Below are positions 1 to 9,381 of a stretch of DNA of 49,406 nucleotides, piece by piece. The translations under genes were made by a program, and so were the position numbers. The notes below the pieces were generated by a model. It saw only the letters and a list, made by a program, of their open reading frames with translations. It was not told where the DNA came from and searched no databases. The stretch covers positions 1 through 49,406 of the forward strand of contig JAHFCH010000020.1 of assembly GCA_023249635.1 (NCBI GenBank), read 5' to 3'. Positions within the stretch are counted from its first letter, which is position 1; every line of letters starts with the position of its first letter. This DNA is from Fibrobacterota bacterium. Lineage in GTDB: Bacteria > Fibrobacterota > Fibrobacteria > UBA11236.

Positions 1-1317
1 AAGCTGGTCTCGGCCGAAGTGCCCGAGGCCGCCACCCTGCTCTCGGTCACGGCTCCGGGCTTTTCCGGATCCGCCGGCGTGAATTCCGGCTTCATCCGCA
101 TGTATCTGACCGATCCCGAACAACGCAAGCGCAGTCAGCACGAGATCGCGCAAACCGTTTTCGCCAAGGTGAAGGGTCTCACCGGCGCCCGCATCAACGT
201 CGTGGAGGATCAGACCATCACGGTGGGCGCGCGCCTCGGCCTTCCCATGAACTTCATCATCCAGGCCCCGAATTTCGAGAAGCTCAAGGAAGTGCTGCCC
301 AAGTTCGTGGACGAAGCGCGCCAGGATCCCACCTTTTCCGTGGTGGAGGAGAACCTCAAGCTGAACAAGCCGGAATTGCGGGTGGACATCAACCGCGAGC
401 GCATGCGTACGCTGGGCGTAAGCGTTCGGGATGTCGCCACCTCGCTGCAATTGGCCTTCAGCGATCTCCGCTTCGACTATTTCATCAAGGACGGGAAGCA
501 ATACCAGGTGATCGGCCGGGTGGACCGGGAGTTCCGCAAGGAGCCCGCGGATCTGAAGAACATCGGGGTGAAGAACAACAAGGGCCAGATCGTAACCCTT
601 GACAATCTCGTGAGCTATCGGGAGCAGATCAATCCGCCCCAGCTCTATCGCTACAACCGTTATGTCTGCGCCACCGTTTCGGCCGCTCTGGCGCCGGGCA
701 TGACGTTGGGCGACGGCATCAAGGCCATGCGCAGGGTGGCAGCCAAGACCCTTGATGCCAGCTTCGAGACCGCCCTTTCCGGCCCGGCGCGCGATCAGGA
801 GGAGGCTTCCGGCGGCATCATGTTCGCCTTGCTATTGGCGATCGTGCTAGTCTACCTGCTGCTGGCGGCGCAATTCGAAAGCTATCTCGATCCGATCATC
901 GTCATGTGCACCGTGCCCATGGCCTTGTGCGGCGCGGGACTGGCCCTCTGGTATTTCAACCAAACGCGCAACATCTTCAGCAACATCGGCGCCATCATGC
1001 TGATTGGCCTGGTGACCAAGAACGGCATCCTCATCGTGGAGTTCGCCAACCAACGGCGGCGTCATGGGCTTCCCAAGGTGGAAGCGGTACTGGACGCGGC
1101 GGCCTCGCGCTTTCGCCCCATCGTCATGACCAGCCTGGCCACGGTGCTCGGCACTTTGCCCATCGCGTTGGCCTTGGGCGCGGGGGCCAAGAGCCGCATG
1201 CCCATGGGCATCGCCGTGGTGGGAGGGTTGACGTTCTCGCTGATGCTGACCCTATACGTGGTGCCGGCGATGTACAGCTTCCTGTCGCTGCGGAACAACC
1301 CGGGACCGGAAGCATGA
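1..1317 (+). CDS. RND-family efflux pump inner-membrane subunit, C-terminal part (5' truncated by window edge)
   Basis: The reading frame is open from base 1, so the gene starts outside the window; a GTG at 19 is internal. The 438 visible residues cover the second half of an HAE1/AcrB-type proton-driven drug or solvent exporter: a periplasmic porter region, then the typical membrane block beginning GGIMFALLLAIVLVYLLLAA, followed by the family-typical stretch LIGLVTKNGILIVEFANQ. These pumps work in the inner membrane with a periplasmic adaptor and an outer-membrane TolC channel. The stop overlaps the start of the next gene (ATGA at 1314-1317), so the pump and its outer-membrane partner are translationally coupled. 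The adaptor gene is not in view and probably lies upstream. Substrate cannot be told from the sequence. Confidence 0.93.
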   Translation, partial: KLVSAEVPEAATLLSVTAPGFSGSAGVNSGFIRMYLTDPEQRKRSQHEIAQTVFAKVKGLTGARINVVEDQTITVGARLGLPMNFIIQAPNFEKLKEVLPKFVDEARQDPTFSVVEENLKLNKPELRVDINRERMRTLGVSVRDVATSLQLAFSDLRFDYFIKDGKQYQVIGRVDREFRKEPADLKNIGVKNNKGQIVTLDNLVSYREQINPPQLYRYNRYVCATVSAALAPGMTLGDGIKAMRRVAAKTLDASFETALSGPARDQEEASGGIMFALLLAIVLVYLLLAAQFESYLDPIIVMCTVPMALCGAGLALWYFNQTRNIFSNIGAIMLIGLVTKNGILIVEFANQRRRHGLPKVEAVLDAAASRFRPIVMTSLATVLGTLPIALALGAGAKSRMPMGIAVVGGLTFSLMLTLYVVPAMYSFLSLRNNPGPEA

Positions 1318-2618
1318 AGGCGCGCATTGCCTCCCTCGCTTCCGTCCTCGCGCTGGCGGTGATGCCGCGTGCCGCGGAATTGCTCACCCTCGAGCACGCC
1401 CTTTCCCTGGCTCTCGACTCCAATCGCACTTATCGCATCTCGGTTCTGGAAGCGCGCAGCGCGGCCGAGGCCGTGTCCTGGGGCGAAGCGGGTGCGCTCC
1501 CCAAGGTCGACGCCACCGCCTCCTATACCAAGAGCATCAACGATACGCGCCAGGTGCGCGTGGGAGCGGCTCCGGAAGAGAAGAACGGGGCGGAAGGCAC
1601 CTCCAAGCTGGCCGGGGTCACGGGCAATTGGACCGTGTTCGAAGGGCTGTCGTCCTTGGCCGCCCATAAGCGGCTGGCGGCGACCGCCTCGCTCTACGAA
1701 CAGCGCCGCGAGGGCTCACGACAGGCCCTGGCCGCGCAAATCATTTTGGCCTATGGCGACGTGGTACGCCAACGCACCCTGCTGGCCGCCCTGGATACGG
1801 CGGTCTCCCTGTCGCGCGAACGCGTCAAGCTCACCCAAGGCAAATACGGTTTCGGAGGCGTCTCCAAGCTTGAGCTTCTGCAGGCGCAACTCGATCTCAA
1901 CGCGGATCTTTCCGCGCGCCTTAGGCAAGCGGTGTCCCTGGACGAAGGCAAGCGCGCTCTCAATCGCCTCCTCTCACGCGACGAAGGCGCGGATTTCCTC
2001 AGCGAGGATTCCATCCCCCTGGCCCCGGCCCCGGATATGGCGGCCATCAAGCGCCAAGCCATGGAGTCGTCGCCGGCTTTGCGGCAGGCCGGCTTGGGAC
2101 GCGCCCTGGCCTCGGCCGCGTATCGCGAATACCTAGGCAAACTGTTCCCGGCGGTGGGGCTGTCCCTGGGCTACAACTATTCCCTGGCTGAATCGCAAGC
2201 GGGCTTCTTGCGCGAGAACGAGGCCGCCGGGCTCAGCTACGGGGTCAACGTGAAGATGAACCTGTTCGACGGATTCTCCGTGCGCGATGATTGGCGCCGG
2301 TCCCGGCGCGCCATGGCCCAGGCCGATCTGGGCTACGAGGATTCCAAGGCGGGGATGGAAGGCGCCCTGGCCGATGCGGAACAGGCCTATCACGCCAGCC
2401 TCGAAATGCTCAACCTGGAAACCGCCAACGTGGCCCTGGCCCGGGAGAACATGGGCATCGCCATGGAGCGTCTGCGCCTGGGTTCCATCGCTTCCCTGGA
2501 GCTGCGCGCCGCCCAGGAAAAGTTCGTGGCTTCGGAAACGCGGCTGGTTTCCGCGCATTATGAGAGCAAGCGGGCGGAAACCGAACTGTTCCGCCTGGCG
2601 GGCCGTCTCGCTCCCTGA
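1314..2618 (+). CDS. TolC-family outer membrane efflux protein
   Basis: The 434-residue protein starts at the ATG that overlaps the stop of the RND gene. It begins with a signal peptide (MKARIASLASVLALAVMPRA) and has the repeated long amphipathic helices of outer-membrane efflux proteins, in two similar halves: one around LTLEHALSLALDSNRTY and VEARSAAEAV-like segments, the second after about residue 250. An OEP-type beta segment, FPAVGLSLGYNYS, is followed by a second one, YGVNVKMNLFDGF. Family members form trimeric channels that take cargo from an RND or ABC pump across the outer membrane. Length is normal for the family. Coupling to the pump gene makes assignment as its exit duct likely. 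Confidence 0.9.
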   Translation: MKARIASLASVLALAVMPRAAELLTLEHALSLALDSNRTYRISVLEARSAAEAVSWGEAGALPKVDATASYTKSINDTRQVRVGAAPEEKNGAEGTSKLAGVTGNWTVFEGLSSLAAHKRLAATASLYEQRREGSRQALAAQIILAYGDVVRQRTLLAALDTAVSLSRERVKLTQGKYGFGGVSKLELLQAQLDLNADLSARLRQAVSLDEGKRALNRLLSRDEGADFLSEDSIPLAPAPDMAAIKRQAMESSPALRQAGLGRALASAAYREYLGKLFPAVGLSLGYNYSLAESQAGFLRENEAAGLSYGVNVKMNLFDGFSVRDDWRRSRRAMAQADLGYEDSKAGMEGALADAEQAYHASLEMLNLETANVALARENMGIAMERLRLGSIASLELRAAQEKFVASETRLVSAHYESKRAETELFRLAGRLAP

Positions 2619-2926
2619 TTCCGCCCTGCGCGGCCGCGGAGTAGGTATTTTTTCCGCATAACATCTTCCCTAAATCGTTCTCTGCCCGGAGAACCCGCAA
2701 TTCTTCCGGGATCGTTCCGGAAGCCCGCCAATTCGGCCCCAAACGCGCTATACCCGGTAACGGGAACGTTACGCCCCACCCCTGTTCCGCGCTTGCGCTG
2801 ATTCCGTACAAGTGAAGGGCGGCTTTATACAAAGCAATGGTGGCAATCATATATATGCTTACTTCCCGCGGGGTTAGGTTCGAGTATTCGCAGGTTCGAT
2901 TAAAACACCGGCTGTGGGGAGCCCTC
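2619..2926. other. Non-coding gap between efflux operon and glycoside hydrolase cluster
   Basis: The gap has no convincing gene. It holds a 7-bp hairpin (2703-2709 with 2717-2723, CTTCCGG/CCGGAAG) without a T-run, so it is only a weak terminator candidate for the efflux operon. A second short inverted repeat (GTAACG-GGAA-CGTTAC) lies near 2756-2771. An AT-rich stretch with TATATATA around 2850-2858 may belong to the promoter of the next gene, but I see no clean -35/-10 pair. Confidence 0.5.
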
Positions 2927-4666
2927 TTGAAGAAAATCATCGTGTTCGCGTTCGCCTTATCCTTTGGCCTCGGGTCCGCATGCGCCGCCAGCGGGCTGTT
3001 CACCAAAATGCCCGCGGCCGCCAAGGCTTTCCTGATCGACAGTCGCAAGGACGGCCAGGACGCCAAGATCATCGGCCTCTGCCTGGCCGGTATGCTAAAT
3101 CAGCCGGCCGCGGAAGTCTATATGCAGACCCGCGATCATGATCGCGAGCAACTGGATCAAAGCAAGAAGCCCTACGAAGTGGTCCCCTCCGCGATCGCGA
3201 CCGATTCCACCGCGGGTCTGCGCACGCTTTTCGGCAAGTACCAGAGCCGGGTCAAGAAGATGTTCATCTATGATCCCGCCAAGGATTGGTCCTTCTACCT
3301 GGCCATGATGGCTTCGGCCCAGCAGGAAGGCATGCCCGTGACCGCGTCCATCCGCGATTCGCTCAAGGCCAAGTTCGGTTGGGCGGGGGCGGAAGAGGAT
3401 TTCCGTACCAAGTGGGCCGGGCGTATCCCGGCGTACGACTATGCCCTGCAGAACCTGATGCCCAATTGCACCCGCAAATCCGTCTTCGTCATCAAGTACA
3501 ATTGGTCCATACCCTTGTTCGACTACGCCATCGCCAGCAAGGGTTTCATCTTCTGGCTGGACTTCAATGACCCTGCCGAAACCGCCGAGATCGAGAAGAT
3601 CCTGACCCAGGGCAAGTACGCCGTGGGCGCCTCGCTGATGGGCTACGCCAACGTGGAAGACCATGCCAACAAGGTGGCCAACAAGTTCGGCATCGGCTAC
3701 GTGGCGAGCGATTACTACGCCAACGGCAGCTTCTGGTCGAGCTTCCCCAACAAGACCTATGCCCAGGGCACCCATGCCCCGATTACCGCCGAGAAGAACA
3801 AGGTTTACGTGTGCTTCTTGTGGAGCGACGGCGACAATATCCAATTCGATCAGAACGGCCTATGGTCCATGTGGCATGATCCCGCCCGCGGCACCGTACC
3901 AGTGGGAACCCCGCTCAATCCGGGCCTCCAGGAACTGAACCCCAGCCTGATGGATTACTTCTACAACAACAAGACCCCGAATGACGAGTTGATTTCGGGC
4001 CCGTGCGGGTTCCAATTCATCTACACCGTCTTCTTCGCATCGGCCATGCTTCCGGGTTGGCTCGACATCAACCGGAAGTGGCTGGCGGATGCCGGCTTCC
4101 ACGCGGGCAGCTTGTGGTGGACCACCTATCCCACCCCCGAGTACGACAATTACACCAAGACCTGCGGGCTCGATGGCCTCTTCCACAATTACGGCCAACC
4201 CTTCACCAAGCCCTTGTTCCAGAACGGCGTGGCGCTGTTCAACGAGTACATCAAGGAACGCCGCGGCGCCGATACCGTGTACTCGGATCTCGCGGGTGTG
4301 GCCGCCAATCCCGCCGAGCCCCAGTTCCGCGCCATGAAGGTCATCACCCCCTTTTTCCTGCCCAACGGCTATGCGCAGCTCAAGGCGGTGGCGGATTCGC
4401 TCAACCGTAATTTCCCGGGCAAATACGTGTTCCTTACGCCTACGGCGTTCATCAACACCGCCAAGCAGTACTACGGCCAACCGTTCACCGTCATTCCCCC
4501 GCCGGTCACCGGCGTGGGAGCCACCCCCAAACGGCCCGCGCAGCGCGTCGTCGCCGCCCAGGCCATCGGCTTGCCGCGCGCCTATTACGGCGCGCCGGGG
4601 ATCGGAGTATCCCTGAGGGATGCCTCCGGACGCCTGGCGCCGATTGCACCTGCGCGGAAGCCCTGA
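2927..4666 (+). CDS. Secreted GxGYxYP-family protein (putative glycoside hydrolase)
   Basis: I place the start at TTG 2927, preceded five bases earlier by GGGGAG (2916-2921). This gives a clean signal peptide (MKKIIVFAFALSFGLGSACA); the frame is open further upstream but without a better start. The mature protein of about 560 residues matches the GxGYxYP family in outline: an N-terminal domain, then a TIM-barrel-like domain with FLWSDGDNIQ and a later SGPCGFQFIYT segment corresponding to the family's GxGYxYP signature, here degenerate. The family is classed as putative glycosidase; substrate is unknown. It is first of three tandem secreted carbohydrate-active genes, ten bases from the GH99 gene, so co-transcription is likely. 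No C-terminal sorting domain is obvious, unlike its two neighbours. Confidence 0.8.
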   Translation: MKKIIVFAFALSFGLGSACAASGLFTKMPAAAKAFLIDSRKDGQDAKIIGLCLAGMLNQPAAEVYMQTRDHDREQLDQSKKPYEVVPSAIATDSTAGLRTLFGKYQSRVKKMFIYDPAKDWSFYLAMMASAQQEGMPVTASIRDSLKAKFGWAGAEEDFRTKWAGRIPAYDYALQNLMPNCTRKSVFVIKYNWSIPLFDYAIASKGFIFWLDFNDPAETAEIEKILTQGKYAVGASLMGYANVEDHANKVANKFGIGYVASDYYANGSFWSSFPNKTYAQGTHAPITAEKNKVYVCFLWSDGDNIQFDQNGLWSMWHDPARGTVPVGTPLNPGLQELNPSLMDYFYNNKTPNDELISGPCGFQFIYTVFFASAMLPGWLDINRKWLADAGFHAGSLWWTTYPTPEYDNYTKTCGLDGLFHNYGQPFTKPLFQNGVALFNEYIKERRGADTVYSDLAGVAANPAEPQFRAMKVITPFFLPNGYAQLKAVADSLNRNFPGKYVFLTPTAFINTAKQYYGQPFTVIPPPVTGVGATPKRPAQRVVAAQAIGLPRAYYGAPGIGVSLRDASGRLAPIAPARKP

Positions 4667-4676
4667 AGGAAATCCC

Positions 4677-6407
4677 ATGCGTATCCGCTTCTACCTGGGG
4701 CTATTGCTCCCGCTGCTCGTTTCGCAAACCTTCGCCGCGCCCGCGATCCCGCAAAGGCGCGATCTGGTGGGCGCTTACTATTATGGCTGGTATTTCCCTC
4801 CCAAGTGGAAGGATCTCGCGGCGCAACTGACGCCGGTGCTGGGCCAGTACAATACCGATAGCATTCCCATCGTCACCAAGCATATCGACACCGCCGCCTA
4901 TTACGGCGTGGACGTGTTCTTCATGTCCTGGTGGAAGAAGACGGACGTCACCGACAGCCATCTGCGCAACGGTTTCCTCAAGTCGCCCAGCGTGAACAAG
5001 ATCAAGTTCGCCATGGTGGTAGAGCCCCTGGGCGAGCTCGATACCCTGGACGGCAAGCGCGACGGCGTGGTCGATTTCAATTCTCCGGAAGTGAATAAGG
5101 CCTGGATCGAGATGTTCCAGTACTTCAAGGACAATTTCTGGAATCATCCTTCCTACCTGAAGATCGACGGGCGTCCGGTAGTCCTGGTCTACGTGACGCG
5201 CACCTTCAAGAACTTCGGCAGCCAGCATATCGACAGCCTCAAGGCGCACGTCGGCAACGTCTACCTGATGGCGGACGAAGCCTTCATCGGCGCCCAATCC
5301 GATCCCGCCACGGCCCGCAACGGCATCCGCAACCGCTTCAGCGTTTTCGAATCCTACGTCTCCTACAACTCCTACGAGGCCGCGCTTATCCAGGCGGACG
5401 ATTCGGCCTTGGCCTACCAGAATCGCGTGGGTCTTCCGTACTACAAGAATTGGGCCGCCAAGACGGTGTTCCATCCGCCCATCATGCCTTATTACCAGGA
5501 CTTCCGGCCCGGGCATCCGCCGCTCCCCGGCAGCATGCCGCAATTCAAGCAAGTGATCAAGGATATCCGCGCCTTGCCCCAATGGGCCCCGGCCGGAGAC
5601 AGCGTGAACCGCATCTACATGGTCACCAGCTGGAACGAATGGTTCGAAGGCACCAGCATCGAACCTTCGGTGGAAAAAGGCATCGGCCCCTGCCAGGTAT
5701 TGCGCGAGGCCTTCGTGGAACAGGGAACCCGCTCGCGCCCCGAGCCGGTCAAGGCCGCGGGCGAGACCGCGGTCAAGCTCAAGTCGGTAGTCAAAGGCGC
5801 CTACGTATGCGTGGAGAAGAATGCCGTCGGCAACGCGGCGGCCCGGCCCGGCTGCGAGGCTGCCAGCTTCGTGATGGTGGACCTGGGGAACAATGAAGTG
5901 GCCTTGCGGGACCCGGCTTCGGGAAAATACCTGGGGGTGAACACCGATGGATTGCTGTACCCGCTGGAAAGCCAGGTCGGCACCTGGGAAATCTTCCGCG
6001 TAACCAAACAAGGCGCCCAGATCGCCCTGCAATCGAAGAAGACCGGCGCCTACGTGAAACCTGCCGTGGACGCGGGGGGAGGTTTGTCGGTGCGCGGGGC
6101 GCTGGACGCGGATGCCTGGTTCGCGGTGGAGCCGGGGACCATCCAGACCCATGCGCGGGGCACGGGTACCGTAACAGATATGCTACCCTACGCGATCTCC
6201 TTTCGCGGCCCGGAACTCATCCTGATTCCCGGGCGCGGGGCGCGGCTTAGCGCGTATTTGTCCGGGCTGGATGGGCGCGTCCTGGCTTCGCGTTCCTGCG
6301 TAGGCGCGTGCTCTTTCGGATCGCAATCGGCATCGGGCATGCGCATCCTTACGGTGAATTCCGGTGGGGTCGTCCGCCGTCACCGCATCGCCGCCCTCGC
6401 GCGCTAA
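4677..6407 (+). CDS. GH99-like endo-alpha-mannosidase/mannanase with fascin-like trefoil and C-terminal sorting domain
   Basis: The ATG at 4677 gives a signal peptide (MRIRFYLGLLLPLLVSQTFA) and a 576-residue protein. The N-terminal 340 residues read as a GH99/WbsX-type TIM barrel: GAYYYGWYFPP at the start, FFMSWWKK, and WNEWFEGTSIEPS at residues 319-331. In characterised GH99 enzymes the two catalytic glutamates lie in this NEW-x-E motif; here they would be E321 and E324, both present. Residues about 360-480 form a fascin/actin-crosslinking-like beta-trefoil (GAYVCVEKN, NEVALRDPASGKYLGVN, GTWEIFRV), probably carbohydrate-binding. The last 70 residues (LSAYLSGLDGRVLASR...) resemble a beta-sandwich sorting domain of type IX secretion. 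GH99 enzymes cut internal alpha-mannosidic bonds in alpha-mannans or N-glycans; the exact substrate here is inference. Confidence 0.85.
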   Translation: MRIRFYLGLLLPLLVSQTFAAPAIPQRRDLVGAYYYGWYFPPKWKDLAAQLTPVLGQYNTDSIPIVTKHIDTAAYYGVDVFFMSWWKKTDVTDSHLRNGFLKSPSVNKIKFAMVVEPLGELDTLDGKRDGVVDFNSPEVNKAWIEMFQYFKDNFWNHPSYLKIDGRPVVLVYVTRTFKNFGSQHIDSLKAHVGNVYLMADEAFIGAQSDPATARNGIRNRFSVFESYVSYNSYEAALIQADDSALAYQNRVGLPYYKNWAAKTVFHPPIMPYYQDFRPGHPPLPGSMPQFKQVIKDIRALPQWAPAGDSVNRIYMVTSWNEWFEGTSIEPSVEKGIGPCQVLREAFVEQGTRSRPEPVKAAGETAVKLKSVVKGAYVCVEKNAVGNAAARPGCEAASFVMVDLGNNEVALRDPASGKYLGVNTDGLLYPLESQVGTWEIFRVTKQGAQIALQSKKTGAYVKPAVDAGGGLSVRGALDADAWFAVEPGTIQTHARGTGTVTDMLPYAISFRGPELILIPGRGARLSAYLSGLDGRVLASRSCVGACSFGSQSASGMRILTVNSGGVVRRHRIAALAR

Positions 6408-6620
6408 GCCAGCGCGCTCCTGCGCTAATGCCGAAATTATACCGGCACTGGTTAACGTCCTCCTCAAGCATCGCAATTCCGTAATTGCGGCGCGCGGAAA
6501 CCGGTTTCCAAGCTCCCGATCGCGCCGTAATCGCTCCCGATTTGAACCTGATTTTATGGTGCAAAAGCGGCACCCGGGCCTTACCCTTAGTGGACCGGTA
6601 TTGACCCGGGGGAGGCTACG

Positions 6621-8195
6621 CTGGAACGTTCCGTACCGATTGCGCTTATCCGAATTTCCGTCCGCGCGTTTGCCGCCGTTTGCGCCCTCGCCCTTACGGT
6701 GACGTTTTCGGCCCGGACCGCGTCCGCCGCCGTCGACGCCACCACGCTCAAAGGCAAAGTGCTTTTCGGATACCAGGGTTGGTTCGATTGCCCCATGAAT
6801 GGCGCCGGCAATTGGATCCATTGGTCGCGCAACGGCGGCCCGGCCGAGAACAGCCTTACCGTCGATCTCTACCCCGAGCTTTCCGAGTTCCAAGCCAAGG
6901 ATTTGTGCCCGGCCGGCGATCTCAAGATCGGCGTGAAGCAGGCTTACCTCTTTTCCGCCAAGACCCCGGCCATCGTGGACGCGCATTTCCGCTGGATGGA
7001 GCAGTACGGCCTGGACGGCATTTTGGTGCAGCGCTTCGTCGGTGAGACGGCCTGGAAGAAGCAGGGCGGCGACCTGGTGCTCAAAAACATCATGAAGGCC
7101 GCGGCGGCCACGGGCCGCGTCTGGGCCATCGAATACGACGTGTCCGGCGCTTCGGACGCGGGCTTCGCCGATCAGATCAAGAACGATTGGAAATACCTGG
7201 TGGACGAACTGAAGGTTACGTCACAGCCAGGTTACCTATTCGAAAAGGGATTGCCGGTGGTTTCCGTATGGGGCATGGGATTCACGGAGAACCATCCGCC
7301 CTCCGATCCCAATGTGGCGGCCGCATTCGTGAAGTGGTTCAAGGCCGACGCCGACTCCAAGTATCGCGCCTATTACATGGGGGGCACGCCCTCGTGGTGG
7401 CGTCTGCTGAATCAGGACGCCCGTCCGGACGCGGGGTGGAAGGCGGTCTACAAAGCGATGGATGCCATCCAACCTTGGGCCGTGGGACGCTACGGCGATT
7501 CCGCCGGCGCCGATAATTGGCGAAAGACCGAGATGGTCCCGGATCTGGCCGAAACCAAAACCAACGGCAACTTCTACTTGCCGGTGGTCTTCCCCGGATT
7601 CTCCTGGAAAAACCTGAATGCCGGGCCCGCCAACCAGATTCCCCGCAAGGGCGGAAAATTCCTGTGGCGCCAAGCCATGAACGCCAAGACCGCGGGCGCC
7701 GAGGCGCTGAAGATCGCCATGTTCGATGAGGTGGATGAAGGTACCGCCATGTTTAAGCTAGCCTCCAAGCGGAGTGACGCGCCGGATAAAGGCTTTTGGC
7801 TTACTTTGGACGCCGATGGTATGGCTTTACCGTCGGATTGGTACCTACGTGTGGCTGGGGAGGTCACCAAGGTCTTTCACGGCCAGCGCGCCGTAAGCGA
7901 TACCCTGCCTATACGGCCCCAGGATCCGATCGCACTTCGCGAGCCTCCTCGTAACGCCATGCCTTTCCTAGCGGGTCAGGGACGGGACGGGGTCATCCGC
8001 TTTCACGCTCCCGTGTCGTCGGGAACCCTGCGCGTTTACACGCCTTCGGGGCGGCCGGTACGGGCGCTTACGCTGCGCGACGGATATGCGGAGTGGGATG
8101 GACGCGATGAAGCGGGCCGTGCCACCGGAGCCGGCATATATATGGTTCGTCCTCCCGGGACCGGCCGGAATTCGCTCTCCCTGCATTTGCCGTAA
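6621..8195 (+). CDS. Secreted GH71/99-like glycosidase (xylosidase/arabinosidase-like) with C-terminal sorting domain
   Basis: The protein resembles bacterial GH71/99-like proteins often named xylosidase/arabinosidase: VLFGYQGWFDCP, NWIHWSRNGGP, FRWMEQYGLDGILVQRFVGE, VWAIEYDVSGA, IAMFDEVDEGTAMFKL. The conventional start, GTG 6699, would cut the signal peptide in half. The frame stays open upstream to a CTG at 6621 preceded five bases earlier by GGAGG within a longer G-rich Shine-Dalgarno (6608-6615). Starting there gives a complete signal peptide ending near SARTASA, so I chose it, although CTG starts are rare. The C-terminus (LRVYTPSGRPVRALTLRDG..., GRATGAGIYMVR) is a FlgD/type IX-like beta domain. 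It is third in the secreted carbohydrate cluster, 213 bases after the GH99 gene. Catalytic residues are not identifiable by eye. Confidence 0.78.
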   Translation: MERSVPIALIRISVRAFAAVCALALTVTFSARTASAAVDATTLKGKVLFGYQGWFDCPMNGAGNWIHWSRNGGPAENSLTVDLYPELSEFQAKDLCPAGDLKIGVKQAYLFSAKTPAIVDAHFRWMEQYGLDGILVQRFVGETAWKKQGGDLVLKNIMKAAAATGRVWAIEYDVSGASDAGFADQIKNDWKYLVDELKVTSQPGYLFEKGLPVVSVWGMGFTENHPPSDPNVAAAFVKWFKADADSKYRAYYMGGTPSWWRLLNQDARPDAGWKAVYKAMDAIQPWAVGRYGDSAGADNWRKTEMVPDLAETKTNGNFYLPVVFPGFSWKNLNAGPANQIPRKGGKFLWRQAMNAKTAGAEALKIAMFDEVDEGTAMFKLASKRSDAPDKGFWLTLDADGMALPSDWYLRVAGEVTKVFHGQRAVSDTLPIRPQDPIALREPPRNAMPFLAGQGRDGVIRFHAPVSSGTLRVYTPSGRPVRALTLRDGYAEWDGRDEAGRATGAGIYMVRPPGTGRNSLSLHLP

Positions 8196-8218
8196 ATAAA
8201 CCGACGTACCATTTCGAA

Positions 8219-8232
8219 GCGGAATATTCCGC
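8219..8232. promoter_or_regulatory. 14-bp perfect palindrome upstream of sigma factor gene
   Basis: GCGGAATATTCCGC reads identically on both strands and lies 24 bases after the glycosidase stop and 150 bases before the sigma factor start. It lacks a T-run, so an operator-like site is as likely as a weak terminator. The rest of the gap (8196-8381) shows no clear promoter. Confidence 0.3.
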
Positions 8233-8381
8233 CCCACGGTTACCCCGGCGTAGGCTTGGTATTTCGCCGAATTAAGCGGAGCGGTAATAAATCCGTCATA
8301 TCCAATTCTTTCCTTGCCGGGGCTTTTTCCAAAAATGAGTTTACATGGCATGCCCGCGCGAACCCCAACGAGGAGACCATC

Positions 8382-9374
8382 GTGAGCGAGTTCAACACAT
8401 CCACGGACCCAGGCAGAACTTCGGTTGAAGAACTGCCTATGACGGATGGTATGGCTGGCGAAGGCCAGGATGCCATTACGGGGCCTGGCGTGAAGAAGCG
8501 CCAGCCCATCAAGAAGGAAAAGATCAAGCCTTCGCTGAAATTCCTGGGAGACGATTCGGGTCTGGCTGCTTACCTGAGGGAGATCAGCCAAACCCAGAAC
8601 CTGAACCTGGCCCAGGAAGCCGAGTTGGCGCGGAATATCCGTGCCGGAGATAAGGATGCCCTGCATGCCCTGGTGCAAGCCAACCTGAAATTCGTAGTCG
8701 CGGTGTGCCGCAACTATCAGTATCAGGGTTTGCCCTTGGGTGACCTCATCAACGAGGGCAACCTGGGACTTATCCGGGCCGCCAAGCGCTTCGACGAGAC
8801 CATGAATTTCAAATTCATCTCGTATGCGGTCTGGTGGATCCGCCAGGCCATCCTTTCGGCGCTCGCCGACCAATCCCGCGTCATCAACATTCCGCCCAGC
8901 CGCGTCGGCACCATACACAAAATGGGCAAGACCAGCGTCAAGCTGGAGCAGAAGTTGGGTCGCGCGCCCACCATCGGCGAATTGGCCGAGGAGATGGGGG
9001 TGGCGGTCAACGAGATCCATGAGAGCCTGCAGCTCAGTGCTTCTCCCATGAGCCTGGACGCGCCCGTCAAGGACGGCGAAGACGGCCGCCTGGAAGACGT
9101 GCTCGAGGATATCAACGTGGAAAGCCCGGATAAGAGCACGGTGGCTTTCACCCTCCGCGAGGAGATGAAGGGCATCTTGTCTTCCCTGGAAGAGCGCGAG
9201 GAAAAAGTGGTCCGCCTGTACTACGGTATCGGGATGGAAACCACCTACACGCTCGAAGAAATCGCGCAGCGCTTCAACCTGACCCGCGAGCGCGTCCGTC
9301 AGATCAAGGAGAAGGCTCTCAAGCGGCTGCGGCATCCCTCGCGGTTGCAGAAACTGGAACGCTTCAAGGCTTAA
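8382..9374 (+). CDS. rpoD: RNA polymerase sigma-70 factor, RpoD/SigA-like (primary or group 2)
   Basis: The start is GTG 8382, six bases after AGGAG (8371-8375); the frame is open further left without a better start. The 330-residue protein has region 1.2 (DSGLAAYLREISQ), region 2 (ANLKFVVAVCRNYQ, GDLINEGNLGLIRAAKRFDE, FKFISYAVWWIRQAIL), region 3 (PPSRVGTIHKMGK, RAPTIGELAEEMGV) and region 4 (LEEIAQRFNLTRERVRQIKEKALKRLRHPSR). The short N-terminus, without a long 1.1/non-conserved insert, matches the compact primary sigma factors of Bacteroidota and relatives. All core-binding and -10/-35 recognition segments look intact. It directs RNA polymerase to housekeeping-type promoters; whether it is the only primary sigma of this genome cannot be judged from one window. 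Gene symbol is by similarity. Confidence 0.9.
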   Translation: MSEFNTSTDPGRTSVEELPMTDGMAGEGQDAITGPGVKKRQPIKKEKIKPSLKFLGDDSGLAAYLREISQTQNLNLAQEAELARNIRAGDKDALHALVQANLKFVVAVCRNYQYQGLPLGDLINEGNLGLIRAAKRFDETMNFKFISYAVWWIRQAILSALADQSRVINIPPSRVGTIHKMGKTSVKLEQKLGRAPTIGELAEEMGVAVNEIHESLQLSASPMSLDAPVKDGEDGRLEDVLEDINVESPDKSTVAFTLREEMKGILSSLEEREEKVVRLYYGIGMETTYTLEEIAQRFNLTRERVRQIKEKALKRLRHPSRLQKLERFKA

Positions 9375-9381
9375 GAGGACC

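Noticed and set aside
2870-2915. tRNA suggested by GGTTCGA strings
   Set aside because: Flanking bases do not pair as a T stem and the Shine-Dalgarno of the next gene follows directly.
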